64,000 nt of DNA, from positions 163,212 through 227,211 of the forward strand of contig NZ_JASKLS010000006.1 in the NCBI RefSeq assembly GCF_030124375.1. Direction: 5' to 3'. The translations under genes and the position numbers were made by a program. Below are positions 34,285 through 43,361 of the stretch, one piece after another; the first letter of the stretch is position 1; each line of letters opens with the position of its first letter. The notes beneath the pieces were generated by a model. It worked only from the letters and a program-made list of their open reading frames with translations. It made no database searches and had not been told where the DNA came from. Origin of the DNA: Sinorhizobium sp. 6-70 (lineage in GTDB: Bacteria; Pseudomonadota; Alphaproteobacteria; Rhizobiales; Rhizobiaceae).

Positions 34285-36732
34285 TTACCAGAGCCCGCTC
34301 ACTGGCAACCGCTCGGGCAGCAGCGCGTCGGGGAGCGCAATCGTCGCCGGTCGAACGACTCGCGTTGTCTTGCGGACCTGCACCTTGCGGATCTTCCGCG
34401 ATCCCGGATCACGGGCCGCTTGGACACCAGTCGGCGCAGCGGCCTTCGGACGCTCGCGTGTACGATTACCGGCGCGCGCCTTCGGTTGCTCGATATCCTG
34501 CACGCGGCGCTCAGCCCGGGCTTTGACGATATCCCGCTCCTTACGCGTCGCCAGATCGCGGCCATTGGCGCGCTCGCGCTCGGCCAATGCCGTACGCTGC
34601 GCCGCCAGGACCCGGGTCAATTCCGCCGTTGCCGCGTCGCGTTCCCGGCGAACAGCGTCAAGATCACGAGCGAGCGATCTTCCCTTCTCGAACTCCAATG
34701 CGAGCGCTTCGCCTGCCCGGCCTGCCGTCGCCTCGGCAAGCTTTCGAGCCTCAACCGCGGCAGCCTCCTCAGCCGCCGCGAGACTGGCGCGCGCCTCGAG
34801 GGCTGCTAGCGACTGGCGGGCTGCAGCTAGATCGCGTTCGTAGGCTCCAAGCCTAAGCCGCTCCTCATCGAGGGCTCGTTTCGCATCGGCGAGAGCCACT
34901 TCCCCAGCTTGCCGCGCTTTCAGCGCGGCGGCCTCTGATTGGATCGCTCCAGCAGCTTTGGCCTTCAGATCTTCCATCTCGCGCCGCGCCGCCGCCAGGT
35001 CACGACCATTGCCGCGCTCGCGCTCGTCCAACGCTGTGCGCTGCGCCACTAAGACCTTAGTCAACTCCTCCTTCGCCGCGTCGCGTTCCCGGCGAACAGC
35101 GTCTAGGTCGCGCGCGAGCGATCTTCCCTTCTCGGACTCCAATGCGAGCGCTTCGCCCGCGCGGCTTGCCGTCGCCTCGGCAAGCTTTCGAGCCTCCACA
35201 GCAGCAGCCTGCTCAGCCGCGGCGAGATTGGCACGGGCCTCGAGCGCCGTTAGCGATTGGCGTGCTGCCGCGAGATCGCGTTCGTGGACTCCGAGCTTAT
35301 GCCGCTCCTCATCGAGGGCTCGTTTCGCATCGGCGAGAGCCACCTCCCCGGCTTGCCGCGCGGCGGCCTCTGATTGGATCGCTCCCGCAGCTTTGGTCTT
35401 CAGATCCTCGATCTCGCGCCGCGCCGCCGCCAACTCGTGGCCATTGCCGCGCTCGCGCTCGTCCAACACCGCGCGCTGGGCCGCCAGGACCCGGGTCAAT
35501 TCCTCTTTTGCCGCGTCGCGTTCCCGGCGAGCAGCGTCGAGGTCGCGCGCGAGCGAGCTTCCCCTCTCGGACTCCAAGGAGAGTGCCTCGCCTGCCCGAC
35601 CTGCCGTCGCCTCGGCAAGCTTTCGAGCCTCAACTGCGGCGGCCTGTTCAGTCGTGGCGAGATTGGCACGGGCCTCGAGCGCTGTTAGCGATTGGCGCGC
35701 TGCCGCGAGATCGCGTTCGTGGACTCCAAGCTTATTCCGCTCCTCATCAAGGGCTTGTTTCGCATCGGCGAGAGCCACCTCCCCGGCTTGCCGCGCTCTC
35801 AACGCGGCGGCCTTCGATCGGATCGCTCCACCGGCTTTGACCCTCAAATCTTCGATCTCGCGCCGCGCCGTCGTCAGACCGCGAGCGAGTTCTTCGGCCC
35901 TCTGGCGCTGCTGTTCCAGGGCCCGCTCTTGTTCATCCGCCGTATCCGCAAGTCTGCGCGCCTGCTCGGCAGCGTCGTCGCCGGCCTGCCGCATCGCATC
36001 AAGATCCCGTCTGGCCGCGGCCAGATCCCGGCGGAGAACTCCCTCTCGCGCACCACCGGCCGTTTGCGCACCGCTCCTGATTGCGTCGACGTCTTTGCGC
36101 GCCGCGAGCAGCTTTTGCTCCAGCGCGGCGCTCCTGGCGCGTTCGCGCGCGGCTTTCTCATTAGCCTCGTTGACGACTTCGTCCGCAACTTCCTTCGCTT
36201 GTACCGTGGTATCCGCTGCCTGATCGAGTTGAGCGCTCATGGCCTTGAGGTCGGCCCACGCAGCACTGAGCTCCTGCGTCAGGGTGGCGCCCAGCTGACG
36301 CTCCGTCTGCGTTTCTCGGCGAGCCGCTTCGAGCTCCCTGCGCGTGGCCGCCAGGTCGTGACGCAAGGCTTCGACCCTTGCCCGTTCTCGCTTCAAAGCG
36401 GACAGCAACTCCGGCGCCGACGGCACTGCCACCGGCGATTGCGCCAGCGGCGAGCGCCCTTCGGCATGGGTGGCCGATGGCTGCCCTGCCGGCGCCGGAG
36501 TTGGTCGTTGGGCAAACATGACCGCACCTTCCCGGCTGCCGCCTCCGGCATCCGACGCCGTTTGACTTACTGCCGGAGATCCGAGCAGCAGAACAAGGTA
36601 GAAGGGAGTGAAGAAGTGGGCGACACCGACCGCCCTCTGCCGCATGCGACGCCACGGTACTGCCGTGGCTAGACAGTCTCTGGAGGGAGATGCAGGCTTG
36701 CCGCAGGTCGGCTCGGATCGCTTGATATCCAT
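34285..36732 (-). CDS. Long coiled-coil protein with three tandem repeats
   Basis: An 815-residue protein. The N-terminus carries a possible signal anchor (FFTPFYLVLLLGSPAVSQ, residues about 41-58) after a basic leader, then a Pro/Ala-rich stretch. From about residue 110 the chain is an Ala/Arg/Glu-rich coiled coil. Three near-identical tandem units of about 145-148 residues (ALDEERxKLGVHERDLAAARQSLTALEARANLA... repeated) cover roughly residues 290-730; DNA landmarks recur at 34732, 35176 and 35611. The C-terminus is basic and Pro-rich (KVQVRKTTRVVRP). It is not recognised; it may be an envelope or cytoskeleton-like scaffold. GGAGG sets the start at 36732. Confidence 0.72.
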   Translation of the reverse strand: MDIKRSEPTCGKPASPSRDCLATAVPWRRMRQRAVGVAHFFTPFYLVLLLGSPAVSQTASDAGGGSREGAVMFAQRPTPAPAGQPSATHAEGRSPLAQSPVAVPSAPELLSALKRERARVEALRHDLAATRRELEAARRETQTERQLGATLTQELSAAWADLKAMSAQLDQAADTTVQAKEVADEVVNEANEKAARERARSAALEQKLLAARKDVDAIRSGAQTAGGAREGVLRRDLAAARRDLDAMRQAGDDAAEQARRLADTADEQERALEQQRQRAEELARGLTTARREIEDLRVKAGGAIRSKAAALRARQAGEVALADAKQALDEERNKLGVHERDLAAARQSLTALEARANLATTEQAAAVEARKLAEATAGRAGEALSLESERGSSLARDLDAARRERDAAKEELTRVLAAQRAVLDERERGNGHELAAARREIEDLKTKAAGAIQSEAAARQAGEVALADAKRALDEERHKLGVHERDLAAARQSLTALEARANLAAAEQAAAVEARKLAEATASRAGEALALESEKGRSLARDLDAVRRERDAAKEELTKVLVAQRTALDERERGNGRDLAAARREMEDLKAKAAGAIQSEAAALKARQAGEVALADAKRALDEERLRLGAYERDLAAARQSLAALEARASLAAAEEAAAVEARKLAEATAGRAGEALALEFEKGRSLARDLDAVRRERDAATAELTRVLAAQRTALAERERANGRDLATRKERDIVKARAERRVQDIEQPKARAGNRTRERPKAAAPTGVQAARDPGSRKIRKVQVRKTTRVVRPATIALPDALLPERLPVSGLW
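34560..35880 (-). repeat. Three intragenic tandem repeats, about 435-444 bp each
   Basis: The landmark ctcggcaagctttcgagcct recurs at 34732, 35176 and 35611 within the coiled-coil gene, spacings 444 and 435 bases. The nine-base difference is an in-frame loss of three codons. The units are nearly identical at DNA level, so the region is prone to copy-number change; the outer limits are approximate. Confidence 0.8.
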
Positions 36733-37033
36733 GACTGATCCTCCGGCTTGGCGCGACTGGCACAAAAGTCATGGCGCACAGCGCTGGTGATCCCTCAAGG
36801 GTACCGTTCAGTGTAGCACAGCCAGTTCGTGGCGATGCCCTTCCAATAGGGTTAGGTATCCGCCAAACGGCTTAATCCGTCCTCATTACCTGAAGGTCTT
36901 GAGCCGACGTCGTAGTCGAGAGTCCGCAAGGGCCTGAGCACATCGGATGAGGAGAGACCGCCGACGAAGGACTCTCGATCGGCGAGCCCGGCGAATGGGC
37001 AAAGAGCGGGGCTGCGAAACGGTCAAGAAGCGA
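36733..37033. other. Intergenic stretch upstream of the coiled-coil gene
   Basis: No coding frame is convincing. The stretch must hold the promoter of the minus-strand coiled-coil gene, but no clear -35/-10 pair or dyad stands out. A tRNA-Gln gene follows. Confidence 0.4.
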
Positions 37034-37108
37034 TGGCTGGGGCGCCTGGATTCGAACCAGGGAATGGCGGTACCAAAAACCGCTGCCTTACCGCTTGGCT
37101 ACGCCCCA
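37034..37108 (-). tRNA. tRNA-Gln (anticodon TTG)
   Basis: On the minus strand a full cloverleaf is seen: acceptor TGGGGCG with CGCCCCA, D loop AGCCAAGCGGTAAGGC, anticodon loop TTTTGGT on a GCGGT/ACCGC stem giving anticodon TTG, T loop GTTCGAATC, and encoded CCA. It reads glutamine CAA codons, and CAG by wobble. Confidence 0.95.
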
Positions 37109-37395
37109 ACTTAAGCTGGCGAGAAATCGCCTTGCCAAATCGAGCGCCTGATTAGCAAAGCTCGCCGCCCGTCACAATGCTTAACTTCGCCTTCGGTGTA
37201 GATTTATTTCGCCGGCCGTCAGCCGGCTCGACGCAAGCAGCCGACGTCGCGCGTAAGATTTCGAGTGCCGGAAGCGGTTTCCTCCGATAGCGCTTTGGCC
37301 TATTGTCGCCGCGCGCCCGCGGAACGTCGTGAAGGGAGGCGCAGAGCGATGGCCACTTTCGAGATCGAGTACACGTGAAAGCCAGGAAGAGACGC

Positions 37396-38319
37396 ATGCA
37401 GGGACCGGATTTCGACCTCGACTTCAAGCCGGCCCACGGCGAGGCGGTGCCCGTTGCCGACCGCGTACAGCGCATCACCGTCAACAATCCCGGCCCCTTC
37501 ACCTTCCATGGAACGAACACCTATATCGTCGGCAAACGCTCGGTCGCGGTGATCGATCCGGGGCCTGACGACGAAGCACATTTCCGTGCGCTTATGGCTG
37601 CTCTCGATGGCCGCGAGGTGACGCACATCGCCGTCAGCCATACGCATCGCGACCATTCCCCCCTCGCCCGGCGGCTAAAGGTCGCGACCGGCGCCGTGAT
37701 CGTTGCCGAAGGCCCTCACCGGGTGGCCCGGCCCTTGCATGCCGGCGAAACCAACCCCTTCGCCGAGAGCTCCGATATGGATTTCATGCCCGACATAGCG
37801 CTTTCCGAAGGCGGGAGGGTCGAGGGCGACGGCTGGAGCCTGACGGCCGTGACGACACCCGGCCACACCGCAAATCACTCCGCCTTCGCACTCGACGGCA
37901 CCGGCATCCTCTTTTCCGCCGATCACGTGATGGCGTGGGCGACGAGCATCGTCGCACCGCCCGACGGCGCCATGGCCGACTACATGGCCTCGCTCGAAAA
38001 GCTGTTGCAGCGGGACGATCGGCTTTATCTGCCCGGACATGGTGGCCCGGTCTCCGACCCCGGGGCGTTCGTCCGAGCCCTTCGGGCACACCGCAAGATG
38101 CGCGAGCGCTCCGTGCTTGAACGCATCCGCGCCGGCGACCGGACGATCCCGGACATGGTGAAAGTCATCTACGCTTCTACCGACCCGCGGCTCCACGGGG
38201 CCGCGGCACTTTCAGTCCTGGCGCATCTCGAGGACCTCGTGGAACGGGGCCGCGTCGAAACCGACGGGCCGCCGTCGCTCTTCGGCAACTATTGGCTGGC
38301 GTCGGGCGTCGCCGGATGA
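37396..38319 (+). CDS. MBL-fold metallohydrolase with C-terminal winged helix (LACTB2-like)
   Basis: A 307-residue metallo-beta-lactamase-fold hydrolase. The metal-binding motif is SHTHRDHSPLARRL (HxHxDH), followed by TPGHTANHSAF, FSADHVMAW and YLPGHGGPV. The C-terminal 65 residues form a winged-helix-like domain (ERIRAGDRTIPDMVKVIY...LSVLAHLEDLVERGRVE), as in LACTB2-type proteins, whose substrates may be RNA or small esters. AGGAAGAG precedes ATG 37396. A nine-codon frame with its own ribosome site lies just upstream at 37349. Confidence 0.88.
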   Translation: MQGPDFDLDFKPAHGEAVPVADRVQRITVNNPGPFTFHGTNTYIVGKRSVAVIDPGPDDEAHFRALMAALDGREVTHIAVSHTHRDHSPLARRLKVATGAVIVAEGPHRVARPLHAGETNPFAESSDMDFMPDIALSEGGRVEGDGWSLTAVTTPGHTANHSAFALDGTGILFSADHVMAWATSIVAPPDGAMADYMASLEKLLQRDDRLYLPGHGGPVSDPGAFVRALRAHRKMRERSVLERIRAGDRTIPDMVKVIYASTDPRLHGAAALSVLAHLEDLVERGRVETDGPPSLFGNYWLASGVAG

Positions 38320-38338
38320 CCAAGGTGCTGTAGCGCGG

Positions 38339-39244
38339 TCAATCGCCGGCAATGCCCAGAAGTTCGGCGTCAAGCGCCCGCATGAATTCCTCGGCAAAGG
38401 CGGCGCCCATGCCGAGATCATGGGCACCATAGCGAGATGCCACGCGCAGATCGACGAAAGTCGTCTCCGCCTCCTCCCGGAGCCTGATCAGCACATCGAA
38501 GCGAAAGCCGACAATCAGGGTACGCCATTCGCCCTGCAGCACGACGTCGGTGGAGCGCCGTCCTGGAAGTGCATCGAGATCCGGCGCGGGACGCGCAGCC
38601 GGAACCGGAATGACGTCCGGCTCGCTGTTCGTGTCCGCTCCTGCGCCGCGCTGAACCGCCAGATCCCCGAGGTCTGCACGGGCGTTCTCGACGCCGAGTT
38701 CGGCGGTGGTGGCGATCCGCGTTTCCCCGACAACCTTGCGCACGCCCTGGAACACGCGGTCGAGTGCGCCGTCGTAGCGCCTGCCCGTCAATCCCGGATA
38801 GGCGGCGATTTGCGCTTCCCGATCCTGCGGCGTCACCGTGGGGTTGCGCGCGAGCCAGCTCTTTTCTGCGACGGGAGCCTTGATCCACGGCGGCGGCGTC
38901 ACCGTGTCGGTCGTGACGTCGTAGACTTTTGGCCGCATCAGATATTGCACCGCGCCGTAGCCAAGAAAGCCGAGCGGAGGGGCGGCATAGGCGAGTGCGG
39001 ACAGCGACGCAATGCCGCCAACCGCCGCCACCTTCCACAGGCGAGTGAGCCCGATCGCCGCGAGCAGCACGCCGGTCAGAGCAAGGCCACCCGACAGCAA
39101 GGCAAGCGCCAGAAAATGCGGCGTGGTCAACGGACCGAAACGGTGCGCCAGCAGCGACAGCGCGAAGATCGCAAATGCGATGCGGGCGAGCCCGCGCGCC
39201 CAGTGCGCGGCGTGGGAATAGGGACGCTCGTAGCGGATAATCAT
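38339..39244 (-). CDS. DUF1499 membrane protein
   Basis: A 301-residue protein with three N-terminal hydrophobic helices (RIAFAIFALSLLAHRFG, FLALALLSGGLALTGVLLAAIGL, VAAVGGIASLSALAYAAPPLG) and a soluble C-terminal DUF1499 domain containing YPGLTGRRYDGALDRVFQGVRKVVGE, EWRTLIVGFRFDVLIRLREE and VASRYGAHDLGMGAAFAEEF. The family function is unknown; the domain may face the periplasm. It is convergent with the MBL gene, 19 bp apart. Confidence 0.85.
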   Translation of the reverse strand: MIIRYERPYSHAAHWARGLARIAFAIFALSLLAHRFGPLTTPHFLALALLSGGLALTGVLLAAIGLTRLWKVAAVGGIASLSALAYAAPPLGFLGYGAVQYLMRPKVYDVTTDTVTPPPWIKAPVAEKSWLARNPTVTPQDREAQIAAYPGLTGRRYDGALDRVFQGVRKVVGETRIATTAELGVENARADLGDLAVQRGAGADTNSEPDVIPVPAARPAPDLDALPGRRSTDVVLQGEWRTLIVGFRFDVLIRLREEAETTFVDLRVASRYGAHDLGMGAAFAEEFMRALDAELLGIAGD

Positions 39245-39492
39245 CTAACGGAATCAATCCCCGAAGCGGAACAGAGCATGGCCTTCTTAGACTATGGCGT
39301 CGGGCGTGGGAACAGACAATGCTCGTGCATCTCCCGACGAAACTGCGCTTGCGGCGGTGCCGCAAATTCGCCATTCTCGTTAAACACCTATTCCAAATTC
39401 CCGCCAAACGTTCCGTGGCGGAGAAAGTTCAACTGGAGGCATCAGCCAGCGTCGTGAGGAACGGGCGCGCGGCAATCAACGGAGAGGACATC

Positions 39493-39879
39493 ATGGTCGC
39501 ATCGGAAACAACCGTGACGAAGGCTGCCCCTACCCTCCTGCCTCAACCCGGCGACGGTGCCATACCGATGGCACTGCTCGAACTGGAACTTTCGCTCGAT
39601 GGATTTTCCGGAAGCAAGGATGAATTTGCCGCCTTTGTGCGCACTGTCGCTGCCGATATCGGCGGCGAATTGCTTTTCACCCTGCCGGCCTCCGGTCTCA
39701 TCGAGGATTGCCTCACGATCGCCGCCATCCGGTACAGCGATGCCGGAAAGGCGCCAACGATCCTGTTCGTCTGCCTTGGTGGAGACGGGAATGCGATCCG
39801 CGTCGAGCAGCCAGGCGAGCAAACCGCGGATCTGAAAAGCTTTGCCGAGGCCTTCGTCGGCGTGCTCGAGCGGATCTGA
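39493..39879 (+). CDS. Hypothetical protein, 128 residues
   Basis: A soluble alpha/beta protein with hydrophobic strand-like segments (MALLELELSLDGFSGS, DIGGELLFTLPASGLIEDCLTIAAIRY, PTILFVCLGGDGNAIRVEQPGEQ). No family is recognised. GGAGAGG lies correctly before ATG 39493, which is favoured over the longer frame. It stands alone with more than 300 bp of empty sequence after it. Confidence 0.68.
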   Translation: MVASETTVTKAAPTLLPQPGDGAIPMALLELELSLDGFSGSKDEFAAFVRTVAADIGGELLFTLPASGLIEDCLTIAAIRYSDAGKAPTILFVCLGGDGNAIRVEQPGEQTADLKSFAEAFVGVLERI

Positions 39880-40198
39880 ACAGCGGCCCAACGGTGGTTG
39901 ACCAGTCGCCTGCGGCGGGCGCATGATATCGCGGTTTAATTGAATCGCGCCTTGCGGACCTTGCCTTATGCGTCACCCGTGCATGCTTGTATCCTCTCCA
40001 TGCAGAGAACGAAGCGCTTCGAACTTTTTGCCTCGCTCCGACGTGGACATGACGCCCCACCCTTCGGCCGACCTCTGTTCCCAACACGCTGGCACCGGCG
40101 GCGGCCGTCAGCGAGATTGGCGCTAAGCAACATCCGTTGTGCTCGCTTGGCCTTCGGCAGAATCGTCGCGTGCCACCGGTGCCGCTCAGGAGGCAATG
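39880..40198. other. Intergenic stretch without a recognised gene
   Basis: Several frames are open here but have no ribosome site and match no known protein. No terminator-like hairpin with a T tract or strong dyad was seen. It must contain the promoter of the small lipoprotein at 40199. Confidence 0.4.
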
Positions 40199-40441
40199 AT
40201 GAAACCTTTGAGACTGCTGACCCTCGCTGCGGCAGGATTGATGCTTGCCGGGTGCCAGACGATGACGCCGCAGGAGCGGCGCGCAAGGGACGAAACGACC
40301 TGCGCCTCCTATGGCTTTCGGCGCGGCACAGATGCGTTCGCCACCTGCCTGCAGCGCATAGAACTTGACCGTCGCGCCGAGGCGCGCGCCTTCCGCTACG
40401 ACAACGACTTCCTGATACGCAGGCCGTATTATTGGTATTGA
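40199..40441 (+). CDS. Small lipoprotein
   Basis: An 80-residue protein with a lipoprotein signal (MKPLRLLTLAAAGLMLAGCQTM; lipobox LAGC). The mature part has two further cysteines (TTCASYGFRRGTDAFATCLQRIELDRR) and an aromatic tail (RPYYWY), a pattern seen in small rhizobial outer-membrane lipoproteins. AGGAGG precedes two adjacent ATGs at 40196 and 40199. Function is unknown. Confidence 0.78.
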   Translation: MKPLRLLTLAAAGLMLAGCQTMTPQERRARDETTCASYGFRRGTDAFATCLQRIELDRRAEARAFRYDNDFLIRRPYYWY

Positions 40442-40489
40442 CGCCGACCGGTGCGCCGCCGCGGGCAGAGGCGCGCGCGTGGACAGCAG

Positions 40490-43180
40490 TCAACTCGCCG
40501 CCAGCGCCTCCGCCTTGCCGCCGCCGCTGATTGCCGCTTGCGCCGCCGCCAGCCGTGCGATCGGCACGCGGAAGGGCGAGCAGGAGACATAGTCGAGACC
40601 CGCCTCCTCACAGAAGCGGATGGAGGCGGGATCGCCGCCGTGCTCGCCGCATATCCCGAGCTTCAGGCCGTTCTTGGTCCGCCGTCCGCGCTCGGCCGCA
40701 ATCTGGATCAACTCGCCGACACCATCGAAATCGAGAGAGACGAACGGATCCTGCTCGATGATGCCCTTCTGCTGGTAGGTGGCAAGAAACAGGGCCGCGT
40801 CATCGCGCGAGATGCCGAAGGTGGTCTGCGTCAAGTCGTTGGTGCCGAAGGAGAAGAAATCAGCCGATTCGGCGATAGTGTCCGCCCGGAGCGCCGCGCG
40901 CGGCAGCTCGATCATCGTGCCGATCAGGTAGTCGATGTTTACGCCGGCCTCGCCGATGACGTCCTTTGCGACTGCCTCGATCCGTTCCTTGACATAATCC
41001 AGCTCGGAGCGAAGCCCGACGAGCGGCACCATGATCTCCGGAACCACGGCAGCGCCGGTCTTGTGCGCGGCTTCCACCGCGGCCTCGAAGATGGCGCGAG
41101 CCTGCATTTCGGCAATTTCCGGATAGGAAATCGCCAAGCGGCAGCCGCGATGCCCAAGCATCGGGTTGAACTCGTGCAGAGCATCGACCCGCTGGCGCAG
41201 TTCCGAAGGATCGATCGACAGGACGCCGGCGACGTCGGCGATCTCCTCATCCGTCTTCGGCAGGAACTCGTGCAGCGGCGGGTCGAGAAGGCGGATCGTG
41301 ACCGGCAGGCCGTGCATGATCGAGAAGAGCTCGATGAAATCCGAGCGTTGCATCGGCAGAAGTTTGGCGAGTGCCGTGCGCCGGCCCGCCTCATCTTCAG
41401 CGAGGATCATTTCGCGCATCACATTGATGCGGTCGTCCTCGAAGAACATATGCTCGGTGCGGCAGAGGCCGATGCCTTCGGCGCCGAAGGAACGGGCGGC
41501 GCGCGCATCCGCCGGCGTTTCGGCGTTGGTGCGGACAGTCATCCGGCGGCTCTGATCGGCCCATTCCATGATCCGGCCGAAATCGCCCGAAAGCTCGGGC
41601 TGAAGCATCGGGATTTCGCCCTTCAGCACCTGGCCGGAAGACCCGTCGATCGTAATGACGTCACCCTTCTTCAGCGTCACGCTCGCGGCGATCAAGAGTT
41701 CGTTGCGCGGGTCGACGCGGATATTGCCCGCCCCGGAAACGCAAGGCGTGCCCATGCCGCGGGCAACGACGGCCGCATGGCTCGTCATTCCCCCTCGGGT
41801 CGTCAGAATACCCTGCGCCGCATGCATGCCGTGGATATCCTCGGGGCTCGTCTCGACGCGAACCAGAATGACCTTGCGGCCTTCCTTGACCGCGTGCACG
41901 GCCTCTTCGGAGGAAAAGACGATCTCGCCGGTTGCCGCGCCGGGTGAAGCCGGCAGGCCGGAACCGATGATGTCTCGCCGAGCATGAGGATCGATCGTCG
42001 GATGCAGGAGTTGGTCGAGCGAGGCCGGATCGATCCGCGCCACGGCTTCCTTCCTGGAGATAAGCCCCTGCTCGGCCATGTCGACCGCAATTTTCAGCGC
42101 CGCCTTGGCGGTGCGCTTGCCGGAGCGCGTCTGCAGCATCCACAACTTGCCGCGCTCGATCGTGAATTCCAGGTCCTGCATGTCGCGGTAATGCCGTTCG
42201 AGCTTGCTGCAGATCGCCTCGAATTCGGCGAAGGCCTCGGGCATCAGCTTTTCCAGGGACGGCTTGTCTGAGCCCGATGCAAGGCGCGCAGCCTCGGTGA
42301 TATTCTGCGGCGTGCGAATGCCGGCAACGACGTCCTCGCCCTGGGCGTTCACCAGAAACTCGCCATAGAGTTCGCTTTCGCCCGTCGAAGGATTACGGGT
42401 GAAGGCGACGCCCGTCGCAGACGAATTTCCGAGGTTGCCGAAGACCATGGCCTGAACGTTGACCGCAGTACCCCAGCCGACCGGAATTCCGTGAAGATGG
42501 CGATAGGTTATCGCGCGCGGGTTCATCCAGCTCGAAAAGACGGCGCCGATCGCGCCCCAGAGCTGGATCTCGGGATCCTGCGGAAAGGGCTCGCCAAGCA
42601 CCTCCTCGATCGCCTCCTTGTAGCGCGAAATGACGTGCTGCCACTCGACGGCCGAAAGTTCCGTATCCTGCTCGTGGCCAAGCCGCCCCTTCTCGTCCTC
42701 CAGGATTTCCTCGAAGACCTCATGGTCGACGCCCATGACGACATCGCCATACATCTGGATGAAGCGCCGGTAACTATCCCAGGCGAAGCGCGCATCGCCG
42801 GCGTCGTGCCCGAGTGCATGCACGGACTGGTCGTTGAGGCCAAGGTTGAGAACCGTGTCCATCATGCCGGGCATCGAGGCGCGCGCGCCGGAACGGACGG
42901 ACAGGAGAAGCGGACGGGTCGTGTCGCCGAACGTGCGGCCAGTGATCTCTTCCATCCGGGTAATGCCCTTCCGCACCTGCTCACGCAGGCCATCGGGCAT
43001 GGCCCGATCATTGTCGAAATAGCTGTTGCAGGCATCCGTGACGATTGTCAGTCCCGGCGGTACCGGCAGGCCGAGATTACACATCTCCGCGAGATTCGCT
43101 CCCTTGCCGCCAAGCTTGTTGCGATCCCCCGCACGCCCCTCGGCCTTGCCTCCGCCGAAGGTATATACCCATTTCGTCAT
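40490..43180 (-). CDS. ppdK: Pyruvate, phosphate dikinase PpdK
   Basis: An 896-residue cytosolic enzyme that interconverts pyruvate, ATP and phosphate with phosphoenolpyruvate, AMP and pyrophosphate, linking glycolysis and gluconeogenesis. The N-terminal ATP-binding domain starts KWVYTFGGGKAEGRAGDRNKLGGKGANLAEM. The central phosphohistidine domain has GGMTSHAAVVARGMG with the swivelling His, and the C-terminal PEP-binding domain has FGTNDLTQTTFGISRDDA and CGEHGGDPASIRFC. Full length is present. GGAGAGCAGG precedes the ATG. Confidence 0.97.
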   Translation of the reverse strand: MTKWVYTFGGGKAEGRAGDRNKLGGKGANLAEMCNLGLPVPPGLTIVTDACNSYFDNDRAMPDGLREQVRKGITRMEEITGRTFGDTTRPLLLSVRSGARASMPGMMDTVLNLGLNDQSVHALGHDAGDARFAWDSYRRFIQMYGDVVMGVDHEVFEEILEDEKGRLGHEQDTELSAVEWQHVISRYKEAIEEVLGEPFPQDPEIQLWGAIGAVFSSWMNPRAITYRHLHGIPVGWGTAVNVQAMVFGNLGNSSATGVAFTRNPSTGESELYGEFLVNAQGEDVVAGIRTPQNITEAARLASGSDKPSLEKLMPEAFAEFEAICSKLERHYRDMQDLEFTIERGKLWMLQTRSGKRTAKAALKIAVDMAEQGLISRKEAVARIDPASLDQLLHPTIDPHARRDIIGSGLPASPGAATGEIVFSSEEAVHAVKEGRKVILVRVETSPEDIHGMHAAQGILTTRGGMTSHAAVVARGMGTPCVSGAGNIRVDPRNELLIAASVTLKKGDVITIDGSSGQVLKGEIPMLQPELSGDFGRIMEWADQSRRMTVRTNAETPADARAARSFGAEGIGLCRTEHMFFEDDRINVMREMILAEDEAGRRTALAKLLPMQRSDFIELFSIMHGLPVTIRLLDPPLHEFLPKTDEEIADVAGVLSIDPSELRQRVDALHEFNPMLGHRGCRLAISYPEIAEMQARAIFEAAVEAAHKTGAAVVPEIMVPLVGLRSELDYVKERIEAVAKDVIGEAGVNIDYLIGTMIELPRAALRADTIAESADFFSFGTNDLTQTTFGISRDDAALFLATYQQKGIIEQDPFVSLDFDGVGELIQIAAERGRRTKNGLKLGICGEHGGDPASIRFCEEAGLDYVSCSPFRVPIARLAAAQAAISGGGKAEALAAS

Positions 43181-43361
43181 GCCTGCTCTCCACCCAGAAA
43201 CAGCTTTGATGACGGTCTACAGTATATGTTTCGGAGTGAAAATGCACTCGACGAAGATTTTTGCTGCGGTGCATCAAAATTGAAACGCAAGCCGGCGACA
43301 GCCAACACGGCGGCGCCAACTCGGCTCGTTCAAGGTCACCTGACGTGATCGGGTAGGCAGC

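Noticed and set aside
34958..36223. A 421-codon plus-strand frame rich in Ser and Arg over the coiled-coil gene
   Set aside because: It repeats because the true minus-strand gene repeats. It has no ribosome site and is low complexity.
30583..37108. Genomic island with an integrase at the tRNA genes
   Set aside because: No integrase, transposase or direct repeat of a tRNA 3' end was found, so an island claim is not supported beyond its odd gene content.
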